Part shown: piece after piece, positions 1 to 11,116 of the stretch
How the letters are laid out: each line of letters begins with the position of its first letter
How positions within the stretch are numbered: the stretch's first letter is position 1
NCBI GenBank assembly: GCA_024734555.1
Contig: JANPWX010000073.1
Location: 2,572,315-2,636,314 of the forward strand
Direction of reading: 5' to 3'
DNA: 64,000 nucleotides
Source of the DNA: Trochalopteron elliotii
Taxonomy: Eukaryota; Chordata; Aves; Passeriformes; Leiothrichidae
Made by a program: the position numbers and the translations under genes
Notes under the pieces: model-generated
Databases searched by the model: none
Seen by the model: the letters and a program-made list of their open reading frames with translations, nothing else
What the model was told of the DNA's origin: nothing

Positions 1-2078
1 CTTTCTCATTTTAAATTTCTGGAAAGTTTTGGTTGAATATGAGAGCTCAAAGTGCAAATAAGAAAATAAATTAAGAAACTTTTCAGGTTAAATCTTTTCA
101 ATCTGTTTTTCTCCATACTGCCTTCCAGCATCTTGTGTTTTCTCTTTGCATTCCATTCCCTAAAAGCCTCTTCTAGTTTCAGAAACTGTTTAAATGCCTC
201 TTTTATGACCAGCATAATATTCAAAGGTCTCACAACTTTTGTGGCACTGAACCTGTAGTATTCCCTTCACTGCATTTCTCTACAAGTGAGGGAGAGGCAC
301 AGATGAGAAAAGTAGCTGCTGTGCATGTGTCCTGTAGCTTTTGTCCAATACACCATAAATTTAATCCTAACCCACTCTTGGCTTTCAGCGTGGAAAGTCC
401 TGACTGAAAACAAATAATTGTTCAGTCTTCAGTAACAGGGAGTGATACCCCTCTCACCCTCATATCTGCTAACAGAACTTTAACATGGTTGGTTGTGCAC
501 TGCTGACGGAGATGCAGAGCTGTTATTTTCATTTCTTACATGACAAATTGAAGCATGGTGAGGTTGCCACTAGCCACAGCATTTGTGCAGAGCCTCTGGG
601 TGAACCTGATGCTCCAGAGCCTATGGCTGGTGCTCCAGAGCATTGATCATCCTTTCATGACAAACTATTAGTACATACAGCATGTGCCAAGCCATTGTGG
701 GGGGATCTATCACAGCCACTTAAGAAATCTTTTATACGGTTCTCTCACTCCTAGGCAAGAAAAAAAACATCTTAAGTCTCGGCTGCTTTGAAGTGAGGTT
801 CCTGTGTTTGTATGTTAAAACACAACCTGTTTGTGTTGTGGAACTTCAGAAAAGTTCTAATCTCTACAAAGATTTGAAGTTCAGAGGTCTGTTTGGCACC
901 TTTACAGAATCCCTTTCAAGTATACACCTTCTTGAGTGAAAATAGACCATGAACTTACTGTGAAAGTGAAGAGACAGAGATTGAGAACAGTAATTTCCTG
1001 CCCAGGTGACACCTAGAGGGCAAGTTTGGGATATGGATAGGCATTGTTCTTGTAAGCACCTTATGCCTGTGAAGGAAGAGGGGAAACTGCGAATTATCCT
1101 CTTACTATCTTTTATGAAATAAAAGTACTGGAAATCAGAAAGATTTTGCCAGCTGTGAGTGTAAAAGTCATAGCAGGATGCATTTTACTGGAGGCCCCTG
1201 GTCCTCCTGTTGTCATTATCCTTGAAGGTGTGAGACAAACCAGGAATGTAAAGCTTGCATGCATATGTCATTTTTTCTCCACCTACCCTTTGCATCCCAA
1301 GGCTTTGATTTTCAAGAAGCCAAAAAGAAATTGAGATTTCAACTGTGTTGTTTAAAGACTAAATCAGAAAACTTGATCTCTGATTTGTTCCACTATATCC
1401 CTCTGAAATGAATGTCAGGTGAAAAAAATTAGATCTGGTGGAAGTCCACTTGTGCAGTCATTGTAAGTTGGTGGAGGGTTGGCCCTGCAACTTCTGAGTT
1501 TGGAACCAAAGTCTCATTCCAGTTCTCAAGGCCTCATTCCAGTTCTTATTGCAGAAGTGAAAACTTCTGAATTGGCTTTAGTAGCTTTGGCCCAGTATAA
1601 ACCTTTGTGGTGCTTCTGAGGTGCCTAAAAGTTCTGGTGATGATTTGTTATGGCAGCTGCTCCCCCAGTTGCACCTGTCATGTTCCCTATGCCTCGATCT
1701 CTCTGTGTTTACAAGAGTTCTAAAGAAAGCTGGGCCAAGCCTGAGGTCTCCTGGGCCACCTGAAGGTCTGTTTGGACCTCTGTCTTCCATTGGAGTCCCT
1801 TTCTTGTTTTAAAGATAATTATATTTACTTCCCTTAAAGTTTCATCAACTTTCCAGTGAAGCTTGGTAGCCAGGAAAAGGACTTACAAACAACTGTGTGC
1901 AAATGCGCTTAGAAAAAGTGATCTCCTCAGAGAAACTGATATTTAATGATAATATATGGTAACATTGCAATTAATGGAGATTGAATTTGGTTTCAATGGC
2001 ATTTTTACTGCTTGGGGTGTTTTTCACAGTGTTTTTCCAGATCTTATTAATGATTCCCTGGGTTTTATAGCATTCATC
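1..2078. other. noncoding stretch, no gene recognised
   Basis: AT-rich, apparently single-copy DNA. Open frames here are short (under 80 codons) and resemble no family I know. A small imperfect direct duplication around 1517-1546 repeats the word cattccagttct. I see no repeat family, RNA gene or CpG island. Confidence 0.6.
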
Positions 2079-2139
2079 AAAAAAAAAAAAAAAAAAAAAA
2101 ACACAAAACCCTCCAAAAAAAAAAAAAAAAAAAAAAAAA
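2079..2139 (+). repeat. double poly-A tract
   Basis: Two A runs of about 23 and 25 bases (2079-2101 and 2115-2139) are separated by a short C-containing spacer, and A-rich sequence follows to about 2157. Read in reverse it gives an artificial poly-phenylalanine frame. It could be the tail of an old retroposed copy, but nothing recognisable lies upstream, so a simple repeat is the safer call. Confidence 0.9.
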
Positions 2140-4594
2140 GAAATCCAAACAAAAAAACCCCAAGAATGGTGAGCTGCCTTATGATCAAGCCACTTTATAT
2201 GAGATGGGGACCAACCATGTACAAGTTCTCCTTTTAAATAAGACAGCAAAATCTCTTGAAACAAGGGAAGAATTCTGCTTTGGTCTAGAAGATGCTGAAA
2301 GCATTGCATTAAAGGAAAACAAAGTTTTATAAAATGACTATATTTTAAAACAAGATAGAGAATCACAGCTTCTACTATGCTGCCCATGAGGAGCAGAGTC
2401 AACGTTCTTTAAAAAGCAAGATTGTAGTGAATAAGGACTTTTGTTTTCTCCAACACTAAGTTAGAAGGACCTACTCAAAAAGAGAGAAAATAAGTAAGCC
2501 CTTGAGGTTACACACATTTCTTGAAGGGAATCTATAGAGAGCTGCAGTGAATTCAGCTGAGTGCAGGGTGTGAGGAGACACCTGCTTACAGGACTGGGAC
2601 CTCCTGACTTCATGGACAAGCTGTGAATCTTTTTATTACACAAGCTCTGAAGTGCTCATGCAGTGAAAATTGAATAAGGGTTTCTCCCACTACTGTTTTT
2701 CAATTCTGTAACTTTTAACCATATTAAGGACAAAAACTTGCCGAGAAATTTTTTATTTTTCCAAGTGAAAGGCATTTTTTTACAAGAGGTTTTCAGTGGT
2801 TTTAATAATCTACTTCTTAAGTACCATTCTGCTTGTTAACATTCCTTGGGCTGAGAAGGTGGCAGTGCAGTTCTCTGATAGGGAATTCTACCCAAAGATC
2901 AATATTTGTAGTGTACATCCACTGTCCTTCTGTCCTACCTGAAGTACACAGTAAGATTGTACTTTTTGTAGGATTGTTTATTTTTGTTTGCAGTGATGGT
3001 CTTAGAGAAAGATCTGTCAGATGAGGTCCTGAATGAGGCTGAAAGGATGGGAAGTATTACCAAGTAATGACGGGTATTTACATGCTTCTGAACAGATCTG
3101 ACTCTTACTCCATTTTCTTTTCATAATGACTGCAAGCAAAGGCACAGTTAGGCTTCTGCAGTGACATTTATTTGATCCTAGTTAAGCAGGGATTTTAAGA
3201 ATTGTTCTTGAAGTCACTGCCTGTGCCAGAAGAGCATGAATTTAGACAGAGCAATGAAATAATACGAAAATATCCCTTGATCTTAGCAAAGTAGAATATA
3301 ACCTGTCTAGGCACTGTTTGCTGATAATTTGCTTTCTAAGGTGTGCTTATAACCCATTCAAAAATACAGTTGAGAAGTTACTAGAGTTGCAGAGAGAAGT
3401 ATTTAGAGTTTAGGCAGTGGTGAAGTCAAGACTGGATATTTCATTGCCAAGGGAAGACTGGCAGCTTAAAATCAGCACTTTTCTCTCCTCACTGTTGTTA
3501 ATTCTGTGTAGTGCTTTTATAGCTGAGTGCTGAAGAAAAGAATGTGTTACACATGTTTGGTAGACCTTCAGGAGAGGCAGTTTGCCTCCTTATTTTATGT
3601 ATTTTACACTGTACGTTGGTGTCTCACACAGCAGTAGGAGAAGGAAAAAGCAATAAGAAAAGTGGTAAAATATTGATCGTGGAAGGAAAAAGTAAAGACA
3701 TGCTCATAGAACTCTGAACATTCCTAGAGCATCTCAGGAGGAACATTAAAACCAGACCTCTGTCTAGCTAATTTCATAAAAAAGGAATAGATTTCACATG
3801 GGTGGTACATCAAATGGCTTTATGCTGTGACTTATGTGGATGTTGCAGTGGGATGCATGATATCTCGTAATAGTGGAGGAGCATATATTATACTTTGTGT
3901 TTTCTGCACATGCCAGAATTTTTTCTTTCATAGGTATTTGGTTTACGTTGCCTGACCCACACTTTTTAAAAAAGTTACATGTTTGTGTTTGTCTCTTGGA
4001 AACAAAGTGGCATTTTTAATGAAAATATGTTTAACTGCTACTAGCATTTTTTAGATTCAGAAAAAGGAAACCTTGAATTAAACATAAAATGCATGTAAGT
4101 AGTCTACTGGTAAACTTCCTGAGCTATATTTTATCCTGCATTATGATTCAAAGTCTTTTAGCAGCTTTTTGAGGATTTGTTCCTCAGTTGTATCTGGTTA
4201 TTCACATACTTTTTGGCTACACTTCAGTATTTCATCAGTCCACAAGGCATCCATAGCAAGGGCAGAATTGTAGAAAGCCCTACAACATCCACCTGTGTGG
4301 GCATGGAGCGTCTTGTGAGGAAACCAGGATGTAGGTGAGAAAGAGAAGAAAGGCTGCTGCACATGTACTTTGGTTTGAGATGCTCTTCTGGTTGTTTTCT
4401 TAGGAACTGTAATGGAAACCTGGAATCTGTGCTCCTCATTCTAGCTCATATCTGTGTGGCCTGGGAAAATCTGGCCTCCCCATTGTAACCCTGGCCTTTG
4501 GGAGGGAGCCAGCAGGAAGAAGAGCATTCACCAAAGAGCTCCTGGTTCAGCCTCTGAGACTGAGGTACTCACCCTGTGTGTGATACATCCTCTC
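2140..4594. other. noncoding stretch, no gene recognised
   Basis: Unique AT-rich sequence with only short, unrecognised open frames. No interspersed repeat, RNA gene or convincing splice-site pair was seen. Confidence 0.6.
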
Positions 4595-4687
4595 ACACAA
4601 GGGAAGGCACACATTGGTCCTGTTCTGCACAGGGAAGGCACACACATCAGCCAACACAAGGGAAGGCACTCATTGGTCCTGTTCTGC
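4595..4687 (+). repeat. local tandem duplication, period 59
   Basis: A 34-base segment (acacaagggaaggcac then a-or-t cattggtcctgttctgc) occurs at 4595-4628 and again at 4654-4687, with one substitution. A third partial copy of its core, agggaaggcacaca, sits between them at 4631. The near identity suggests a recent local duplication rather than an old repeat family. It lies at the edge of a locally GC-richer patch running to about 4900. Confidence 0.85.
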
Positions 4688-5116
4688 TGAATCCCACAAC
4701 CCAAGAGCTGCTGGGTTCATCATGAGCCAGAGCCCAGCCCTGCATGCAGTGCTGGAGGGTCCTCCCTGGTGCTCAGCTCCCTTTCTCTAAGTGCTGCTGG
4801 AGGCAGATCCTGTGTGTGCCTTGCCTCTGCAGGGCAGTCCTTTGGACACCTTTCCTCCCTTATCTTCCACCTCTGCTCATTTCACCACTACCCCAAAGGC
4901 AAAACCTTGGTTTAGTTACTGTTACTGAGTGGGTAGTTTATTACTAGGTAGATTTTCTTTGTCTGAAGGTCTGCTATTCATTCTGGGTGGAGGTGTTTGG
5001 CTTCAGTCACATTTATCTGTCTGTGTCCACATTTCAAGGATTTCCATGGTATTGACATTTCCATTACAGGAATTTGAAGAATGTTCAATTATATACAGGC
5101 CATGAAACATATTTAC
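4688..5116. other. noncoding, locally GC- and pyrimidine-rich patch
   Basis: Base composition is more C/T-rich than its surroundings from about 4690 to 4900, with a 67-codon open frame of no recognisable similarity. Neither a CpG island nor a promoter is evident. Confidence 0.45.
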
Positions 5117-5143
5117 TTTTTTTTTCTTCTTTTTTTTTTTTTT
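5117..5143 (+). repeat. poly-T tract
   Basis: Two T runs are interrupted by a cttct motif. This is a simple low-complexity tract, or the poly-A end of a minus-strand insertion whose body I cannot recognise. Confidence 0.8.
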
Positions 5144-5224
5144 GTCTAATGTCTGCCAACTGTTCTCTGCCAAACTTTAAACTAGGCTGCCATGGCTCTT
5201 AAGATTCTAATTTTATTTTTTTTT

Positions 5225-5590
5225 AACATATTTGCTATATTGTTATATACACGTAGCGCACGCACAAATAAAAGCTCATACCGTAGTATTAGAAGACAGG
5301 ACCAGATTTTATCTGGAGGATTATTGTAGGCCTGTTTCTAATTTATATAATGTTTTTGTTAATAGCAATACCTCTTTTAAATGCCCAATAAAATACTGTA
5401 GCATTAATTTAAATAGAAATTTCAGTCATTTTAGATATCCCCCCATTATAACAGGTCAGGCTTTTAACAGATGTCTCAATAACTTTGCTATTAGCAGGAA
5501 TATTTCGTGAATTAAAATCAGGCCTCTTTGTCTCTGTCACTCGTTGAAATGACCTACATATTTGGCAGATGGAGAGGACTTGCTTGTGCA
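5225..5590. promoter_or_regulatory. candidate conserved noncoding element (CpG-retaining)
   Basis: In AT-rich surroundings this block keeps six CpG dinucleotides (three within acacgtagcgcacgcac near 5250, then ccgta, ttcgtg and ctcgtt). It also holds homeodomain-like words such as ttaatttaaat and long complex, non-repetitive sequence. CpGs in methylated vertebrate DNA normally decay, so their survival hints at selection or lack of methylation. Both strands carry modest open frames (92 codons plus, 60 codons minus), but there is no splice structure or known domain, so I favour a cis-regulatory element over a gene. Conservation itself cannot be seen from one sequence. Confidence 0.35.
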
Positions 5591-7717
5591 TTAGTACTGC
5601 TGGGGTAGGGTTTTTTCAGCTGTGTATTTTTGGAGAAGAGAGGAGGATTTAACATAAGTTAACATAGTTTATTTTTTATTAATACCATACTTCAGTTGCT
5701 CTTTACAGAAAAATCATATTAGGCACATCTTGCCTTTTAAGCATAGAAAACATCTAGGACATTTCTCCTGGGCACCAGACTCCTGTCTTAATGTAAACCT
5801 TTCAGTGAAGCAGTGGACAACTTTTGCAAGCGTGTGGACTAATGGGGCTGGAGCAGAAGGTGCAATAACTCAGCTGCTGCAGAGGTCCTAGAAGAAATCC
5901 CCTCTGGAGACCTGAGCACTTTCCAGGCCTTTCTGGGGTGTTGATTTTTGTGATTAAGTATTTTCATTCCCCTTCCTGGCGTAGAGTGTGCTTTTAAGCA
6001 GTATGCAAAGGGTTTAGCCTAAAATGGCTCTCTGACACATTGTTGTGCTGGCACATGAAGAATCAAAAAGGACCTTGTGAGCTGAGTGATGGCAGCAGAG
6101 CCCGAGTCCTGCTGCGAAGAGGAAAACTCTAGAGAGAGATTTACTTGTAGATGTGGCCTGTTATCTCCTGCAAAATCACTCTCTGGTGTCCTGTGCAGGT
6201 AGAAATGATTTCTTATTATTTTTGTTGTAAGTTTGATTGAAATGTAACTAATTACACGAGCAAGTAGAAAAGCTCCTCACATGAATGTGCTGCCTGAGCA
6301 AGCAATATATCCCACAGTCATTAATCAAGAGGTAAAAAACACGTGGGATCAAGAGAAGTTGCTTAAGGGATACATTTGACCCTCAATTCACTTTACTCTA
6401 AAGGCCCAAGTCAAGGAATGATACTAAGTTTCTACAATTTCCATTGACATCAGAGAGAGCTGCAAGCTTTTACTATTTTTCGAGTTAGTTATTTGCTGTC
6501 AAATATATCAGTACTGTCTGATCAAATTTAAGGGCGTTTAGCCAACAAGTTCAGAAAACAGCAAAATTAGTATTTAGAGTGATTACAATGGTATTCTATT
6601 GCCAAGGATTCTCCCTGCTTGCAAGGAAATTTAACTTTTCTTGCCCAGTGAGAACAGCCTACAGGCCAGTTGGCAGCCAGGAATGCTTTACCAGTCATCT
6701 CTCAAACCTTAAGGATATTGCAGGAACTGAAGAGGCAAATCAGGAAAGGTGTTACGTTATCATAAACCTTTCATAACATAGTACTGTTCCCCTGGCCTGG
6801 ACTCCCTAGGACTCCAAGTGGGAATATCAGTTGAATTGGTTATCTGGTTATCCTGGTGGTGATGATGATAGCAATAAATGCCACAGTTTTCAGCTCTGAA
6901 CTAAACTAGTTGCTTAGGAGAACATGAATAAATTCATACAAGGGACCTGGTTCCCCATCTTGGAATTTTAGGTCTTTTTCTTGCTTTATTCAAGTAGAAT
7001 CTTAAGTCTTATCTGGAGTGAGATGGCTTAGTACATTTAAACTCAAGGTGTACTGTTTTAAGGAGTTTCCAGGGATATAGGAGCTGCCTCAATTCCACCT
7101 GGTCTGCTCTGTTATATGCTTTGCACCTGGGTGCTGTCAGAGGAGAGTGGCTGAAAAGAAAGCGTACACCTTTTCAAAGGGAACATCAATTCTTGAGGTG
7201 AAAACAGTAAATCATTGGGTTAATAATTGTCTAGCTGGGTATTGTGCTGTCTCTGAAGTGTGAGAGGAGGTTTCTGATTTATTAGAGATTTTCCTGTAAC
7301 AGAGATGGAAACACAGCCCCACAGAATATCACTGGATGTTTATTATTTGTGTGTTCTAAGTAAAAGTGTTGTATTTTAACTCTTTTTGTCTTGCACAAAG
7401 AATGGCTGTAAGGAGTGTGAAAGACACTTAGGCAGAGACAACAGGGGAAAGGATGTGGTACATCCTGCGCCCATTAACACTGTCAATTAGCATCATTTAT
7501 CTTGAAATTTGTCCAGCTTGGAACACAAAGTATGTACATCAGGGTTTGGGCCAGACAGAAACATAGAAAATGATGGTATTTGTGGAGACACCCGCCAATG
7601 TGGGGGAGAGAGCAAAGGCGCACAGTAATTCTAGAAAGAGCTGCATTTTTTGTGTGTGTGAAAATTTGATTATAAGATTATTCTTTCAACATAAACACAA
7701 TTCTCTAAAGACTTATT
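5591..7717. other. noncoding stretch; CNE-like part at 6225-6420
   Basis: No gene recognised. The part near 6225-6420 has the texture of conserved noncoding DNA, with gtaactaattacacgag, attaatcaagagg and a canonical cacgtg E-box near 6351. This is only a resemblance. The rest is unremarkable AT-rich DNA with short unrecognised open frames. Confidence 0.45.
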
Positions 7718-7800
7718 AATGCTTCAGTAGCATAGTGGAAAGACTCTAGTGCAGTCCGCTTTAATAGCTTTCTGGCTTGAACCCCAATACATAATGTTCT
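7718..7800 (+). mobile_element. tRNA-derived SINE head (MIR-like)
   Basis: A polymerase III A-box-like word, tagcatagtgg (7728-7738), is followed 35 bases later by a B-box-like word, ggcttgaaccc (7774-7784). That is tRNA-like spacing. The A-box stretch matches the start of the MIR SINE consensus, which begins near agcatagtgg. It is not a functional tRNA gene: the acceptor stem does not pair and the B box is mutated. I infer an old MIR-family SINE, truncated or heavily diverged after the head. Confidence 0.5.
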
Positions 7801-8384
7801 AGTAATAGTTTATGGGTGACTGCAATAAATTGGTAGCAAGTGTTTTCCATTTTTTGGCTCTTCTTATCAGTTCTGCTGGTGGAACATTTTGTTTTGAGAA
7901 TATTGCAAAGGCAATTGATCTGCTTTGGATAAGCGCTCTAGAGTTTTGTGTCTTTTAAAATATATGTATATGTGAGCTTTTTCTCCATGTCCCACGATGT
8001 ACCATGCAAAGCTGGGGGCCACTAAAATGTTACAGGGGATCTGAGCAGTTGGTTAGACCCAGCAGGACTCCACCTACCCTAACTAATGCTCTGCAAGTAC
8101 AGCCAAAAAGGCAGAGCTTTGCTTCCCCCTCCCACTTCCCTTCCCAATACTTTCATTGTTCTAGTCTTTTCATGCAGCAGTGGAAAATTTGTTCCTGTCC
8201 ATGCAAGAATAAAGATCTTTCACACAGGTTCACTTCAGACCCAGGTGGCTTTTTGAAATAGAAAGAAACAAGGAATATTTTACAATTAATGGTTAGGGAA
8301 AAGAGCCACTTTTGATTAGAGATGGGCCTTATATGGTCACCTTTGATTTCTATTGGATTTGGAGCTGAACTTAACTGTAATTAC
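7801..8384. other. noncoding stretch, no gene recognised
   Basis: Unique sequence. An 85-codon open frame at 8004-8261 has no domain, signal or splice context that would make it a gene. Confidence 0.55.
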
Positions 8385-8456
8385 AGAGTGAAATTCCATG
8401 GCCTCTATTATGCATGGGCTGTCCCTCTTGGTCTTCAAATCAATTAATTCACAGCT
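8385..8456 (+). mobile_element. possible ancient CR1/L3 LINE tail
   Basis: The words gtgaaattccatggcct, ttatgca and gtccctcttggtcttcaaatc follow, in order, the 3' end of old amniote CR1/L3 LINEs as I remember it (gtgaaattctatggcct, ttatgca, gtcccttctggccttaaaatc). An internal part appears deleted. The match is diverged and rests on memory of the consensus. Confidence 0.4.
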
Positions 8457-11099
8457 CCAGATCATCTCTATAGCCAGGCTAATTGAAACAGCCTGCTTTC
8501 ATCTCCATTCCCAAGACTAGAAGAAGAGTTGGGTAGCTGAACCCAGATTGGAAATGCCTAGCTGTTTTGTGTGTAGGAGGCCAGACAAAACCCAGCCTGA
8601 TTGTCTCTGGGTTCCAGTCCTCTGGATATGATAAATAAAGTCAAAAGTACCAAGAGAGTAAGCAAACATTATCCAGTGGATTTTGCCACTGAACATCCTG
8701 TGCCTGTTCCTGGCTCCATTTTATTTCTTTAAGCAGCTCTCATGCTGACTCTTTGCACAATCATCCAACATAGTTTGTAGATCAGATTCAAAATGAAAAT
8801 AGGTACATTTCTCCAAGATAACATTAAACACATGTAAAATTAAAGGACAGCTGAATGCTTCCTTCATTCCTTTAATCTTCTGCGTGTACTGGAACATTTC
8901 TTTTATATAAAGGTTATATCGTAAAAATGCTGGACTTGGGGCAAAAATCAAATCTTAAAGAATGTAAACTGAAGTCTGGAGATCACTAAAGCACAGAGTG
9001 AATAGTTACTCAAGAAATATTTAAAGTAACTGAATGTGGACTTTGCCCAGTTAAAGTATCCCAAATGACAGCAGGGGAGTCAGTTTGTCATACAAAGCTG
9101 CAGACAGAGAGCTGGAGATGAACAGAAAGTACTGAAAATCTGGCCTTGAGACAATAAATGGAAGTGTTAAGTGGATGGGAGCAAGCATTGACAAGGGAAG
9201 TTAGAAATGGAGAAGTGCAAAATGAGGGTTGTCATACCAGAACCGCTTCTAATGGTGTTTACATTGTCATAAGCCTGTAAATGTGGATATTTCTTGTCTG
9301 ATGCATACTAGCGATATTATAAAAGCGTATTATGGACTCACAGGAAGAGAAGAGCATCTCAGTAAAAGGGTATGCAAGTTGGACTCTGACCACAGAGCCT
9401 TAGTGCTAATTCTGGGCAGTTCCCATCCTGCAGCTCTGCACTGCTTTCACTGCCTCTTGTGAGCATGGATCTCCTTTTCTTGTTGCCTACTTATTTAACT
9501 GAGTTATTAAGATAATCCTGTCAATTACTTGGGAATGCTGCCTAAACAATTTGATTTCCTTACTTTCCAAGGGGTAAAACCCTGGAGCCATGTTCAGATT
9601 CAGGTCTGGGAATCTGTTGCATATTTTATTCATGTAGGATCTGTAGTTTTCCATCTTTCATCCTTTGTAGCAGAGGACAGCTTACAAGCATTGCTGCTAA
9701 TGATGCCCTAGGCTGGCTCTTTATCTCCACAAACAGAAATTTGTCCCATTTCAAACCAAGGATTCTGGGCAGGGTTGTCCAACAGGTAATTTCCCATGGT
9801 AAACATTATGGTAACTGGAGTTATCATTCCAGAGCACTGAACTTTCAGTGTCTTTTATTAGTGCATCACAGAAATCATGCAGAAGTAACAGCAGTCAGAT
9901 GTGGCCATTGTTATTAATTTCCATTGTGCAAAAGCAAATATACAACGTGAAAAATTCAGAAACTAGATATGTTTGTAATCATTTATATTATTAATATGCC
10001 CTTAAAATAGATGTGCAAGAACAATCATGCAACTTAGAGACCAAAGAGAGTAATGGTAGAAGAATAGTTAAAACCCCATTTCCACAAAAAGTCCTGCTTT
10101 TTTGTGCTTATCTTATTTATTAAGCAGTTTGTTTATTTTTATTGAGGATCGGGTTTGCAAGTGTATGTTTAGAAAGCTACTCACATTACAGACAATCAGT
10201 AAGGTCTAGCCTAATAGATATTAAAATGAGCATAATATTTAAATTAGCAAAATTCAAAAATGTGATGATGTTGAGAGTGAGCAATGAGTAGCCCTGCAAG
10301 AAGACTCAGTGCAGTTTGGTTCAAATTATCTGCTCTGGTTTATAGAGGGCAATAATTCTCTGATTTGGGGGAATTTTTTTTATAGGTCAGAAGCAGAGAA
10401 TTTGCAGGAGAATGTTCTTTTCTTGATGTGTGTTCCTTTTACATTTAACTGTATTTCTCTGCTGCGTAAAGTGGACTACTTACAATGCCATGATGTGTTT
10501 GGAATAAACAGCAGAGTGCTATATTTCACTGTAAGTTCTGTCTATAGAAAGTGCTGGCTCCCAGATCAGCTGTTTACATTTTTCTGAAAAAGCTTCCATC
10601 TGTTACGTCAAACTTGTTAATATAGGTCCTCAGGATACAATAACATTAATGCTTTAAGTATCCAAATGAAATGTCAGCGTCCAGTCTCAGATACCAATTT
10701 CAAATGTGTCAGTGTCCTGAATCCACCTCTCTTTACTAACAGGCCATTTAATAATCCGTGTAAGTATCTATGGATGTCTAAGTCTTTGGAGGTCTGTGGG
10801 GGTCCAGATGTACAAATGCAGTTACAGCAGCAAATCCTCACAAAAGCTTTTCTACCACGCTAGCATGACCACATAAAATTTGGCCTCATTTCTTTCTCTT
10901 TTTTTGGCTTTGCAGCTACAACCATCCAGACCTATTTAGAGTGAAAATAGGCTTGGTAAGGGAAGTCTCTGAGTTTCATGTTGCTTCCAGTGAAGTCAAA
11001 AGCAAAGTGATTGCATGAATACAGATATACTTTACTTGCATGTATATTATGCCCCTCATTTAAAAAAAAATGAAACCCCATAGACTTTACAGTTTGTTG
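8457..11099. other. noncoding stretch, no gene recognised
   Basis: Unique AT-rich DNA. A 92-codon open frame at 10309-10587 contains a weak acceptor (after tttttttatag, 10384) and a gtaagt at its 3' part, but resembles nothing known. A 17-base stretch near 10741-10757 lies between ctaacag and gtaagt and could be read as a microexon, though its length breaks the frame. Confidence 0.5.
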
Positions 11100-11116
11100 T
11101 TTTTTTTTTTTTTTTT
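11100..11116 (+). repeat. poly-T tract
   Basis: An uninterrupted T run of about 17 bases with no recognisable element attached. Confidence 0.8.

Noticed and set aside
1971..2402. 143-codon minus open frame with poly-phenylalanine
   Set aside because: It owes its length to the poly-A tracts at 2079-2139, which contain no stop codons in any reading.
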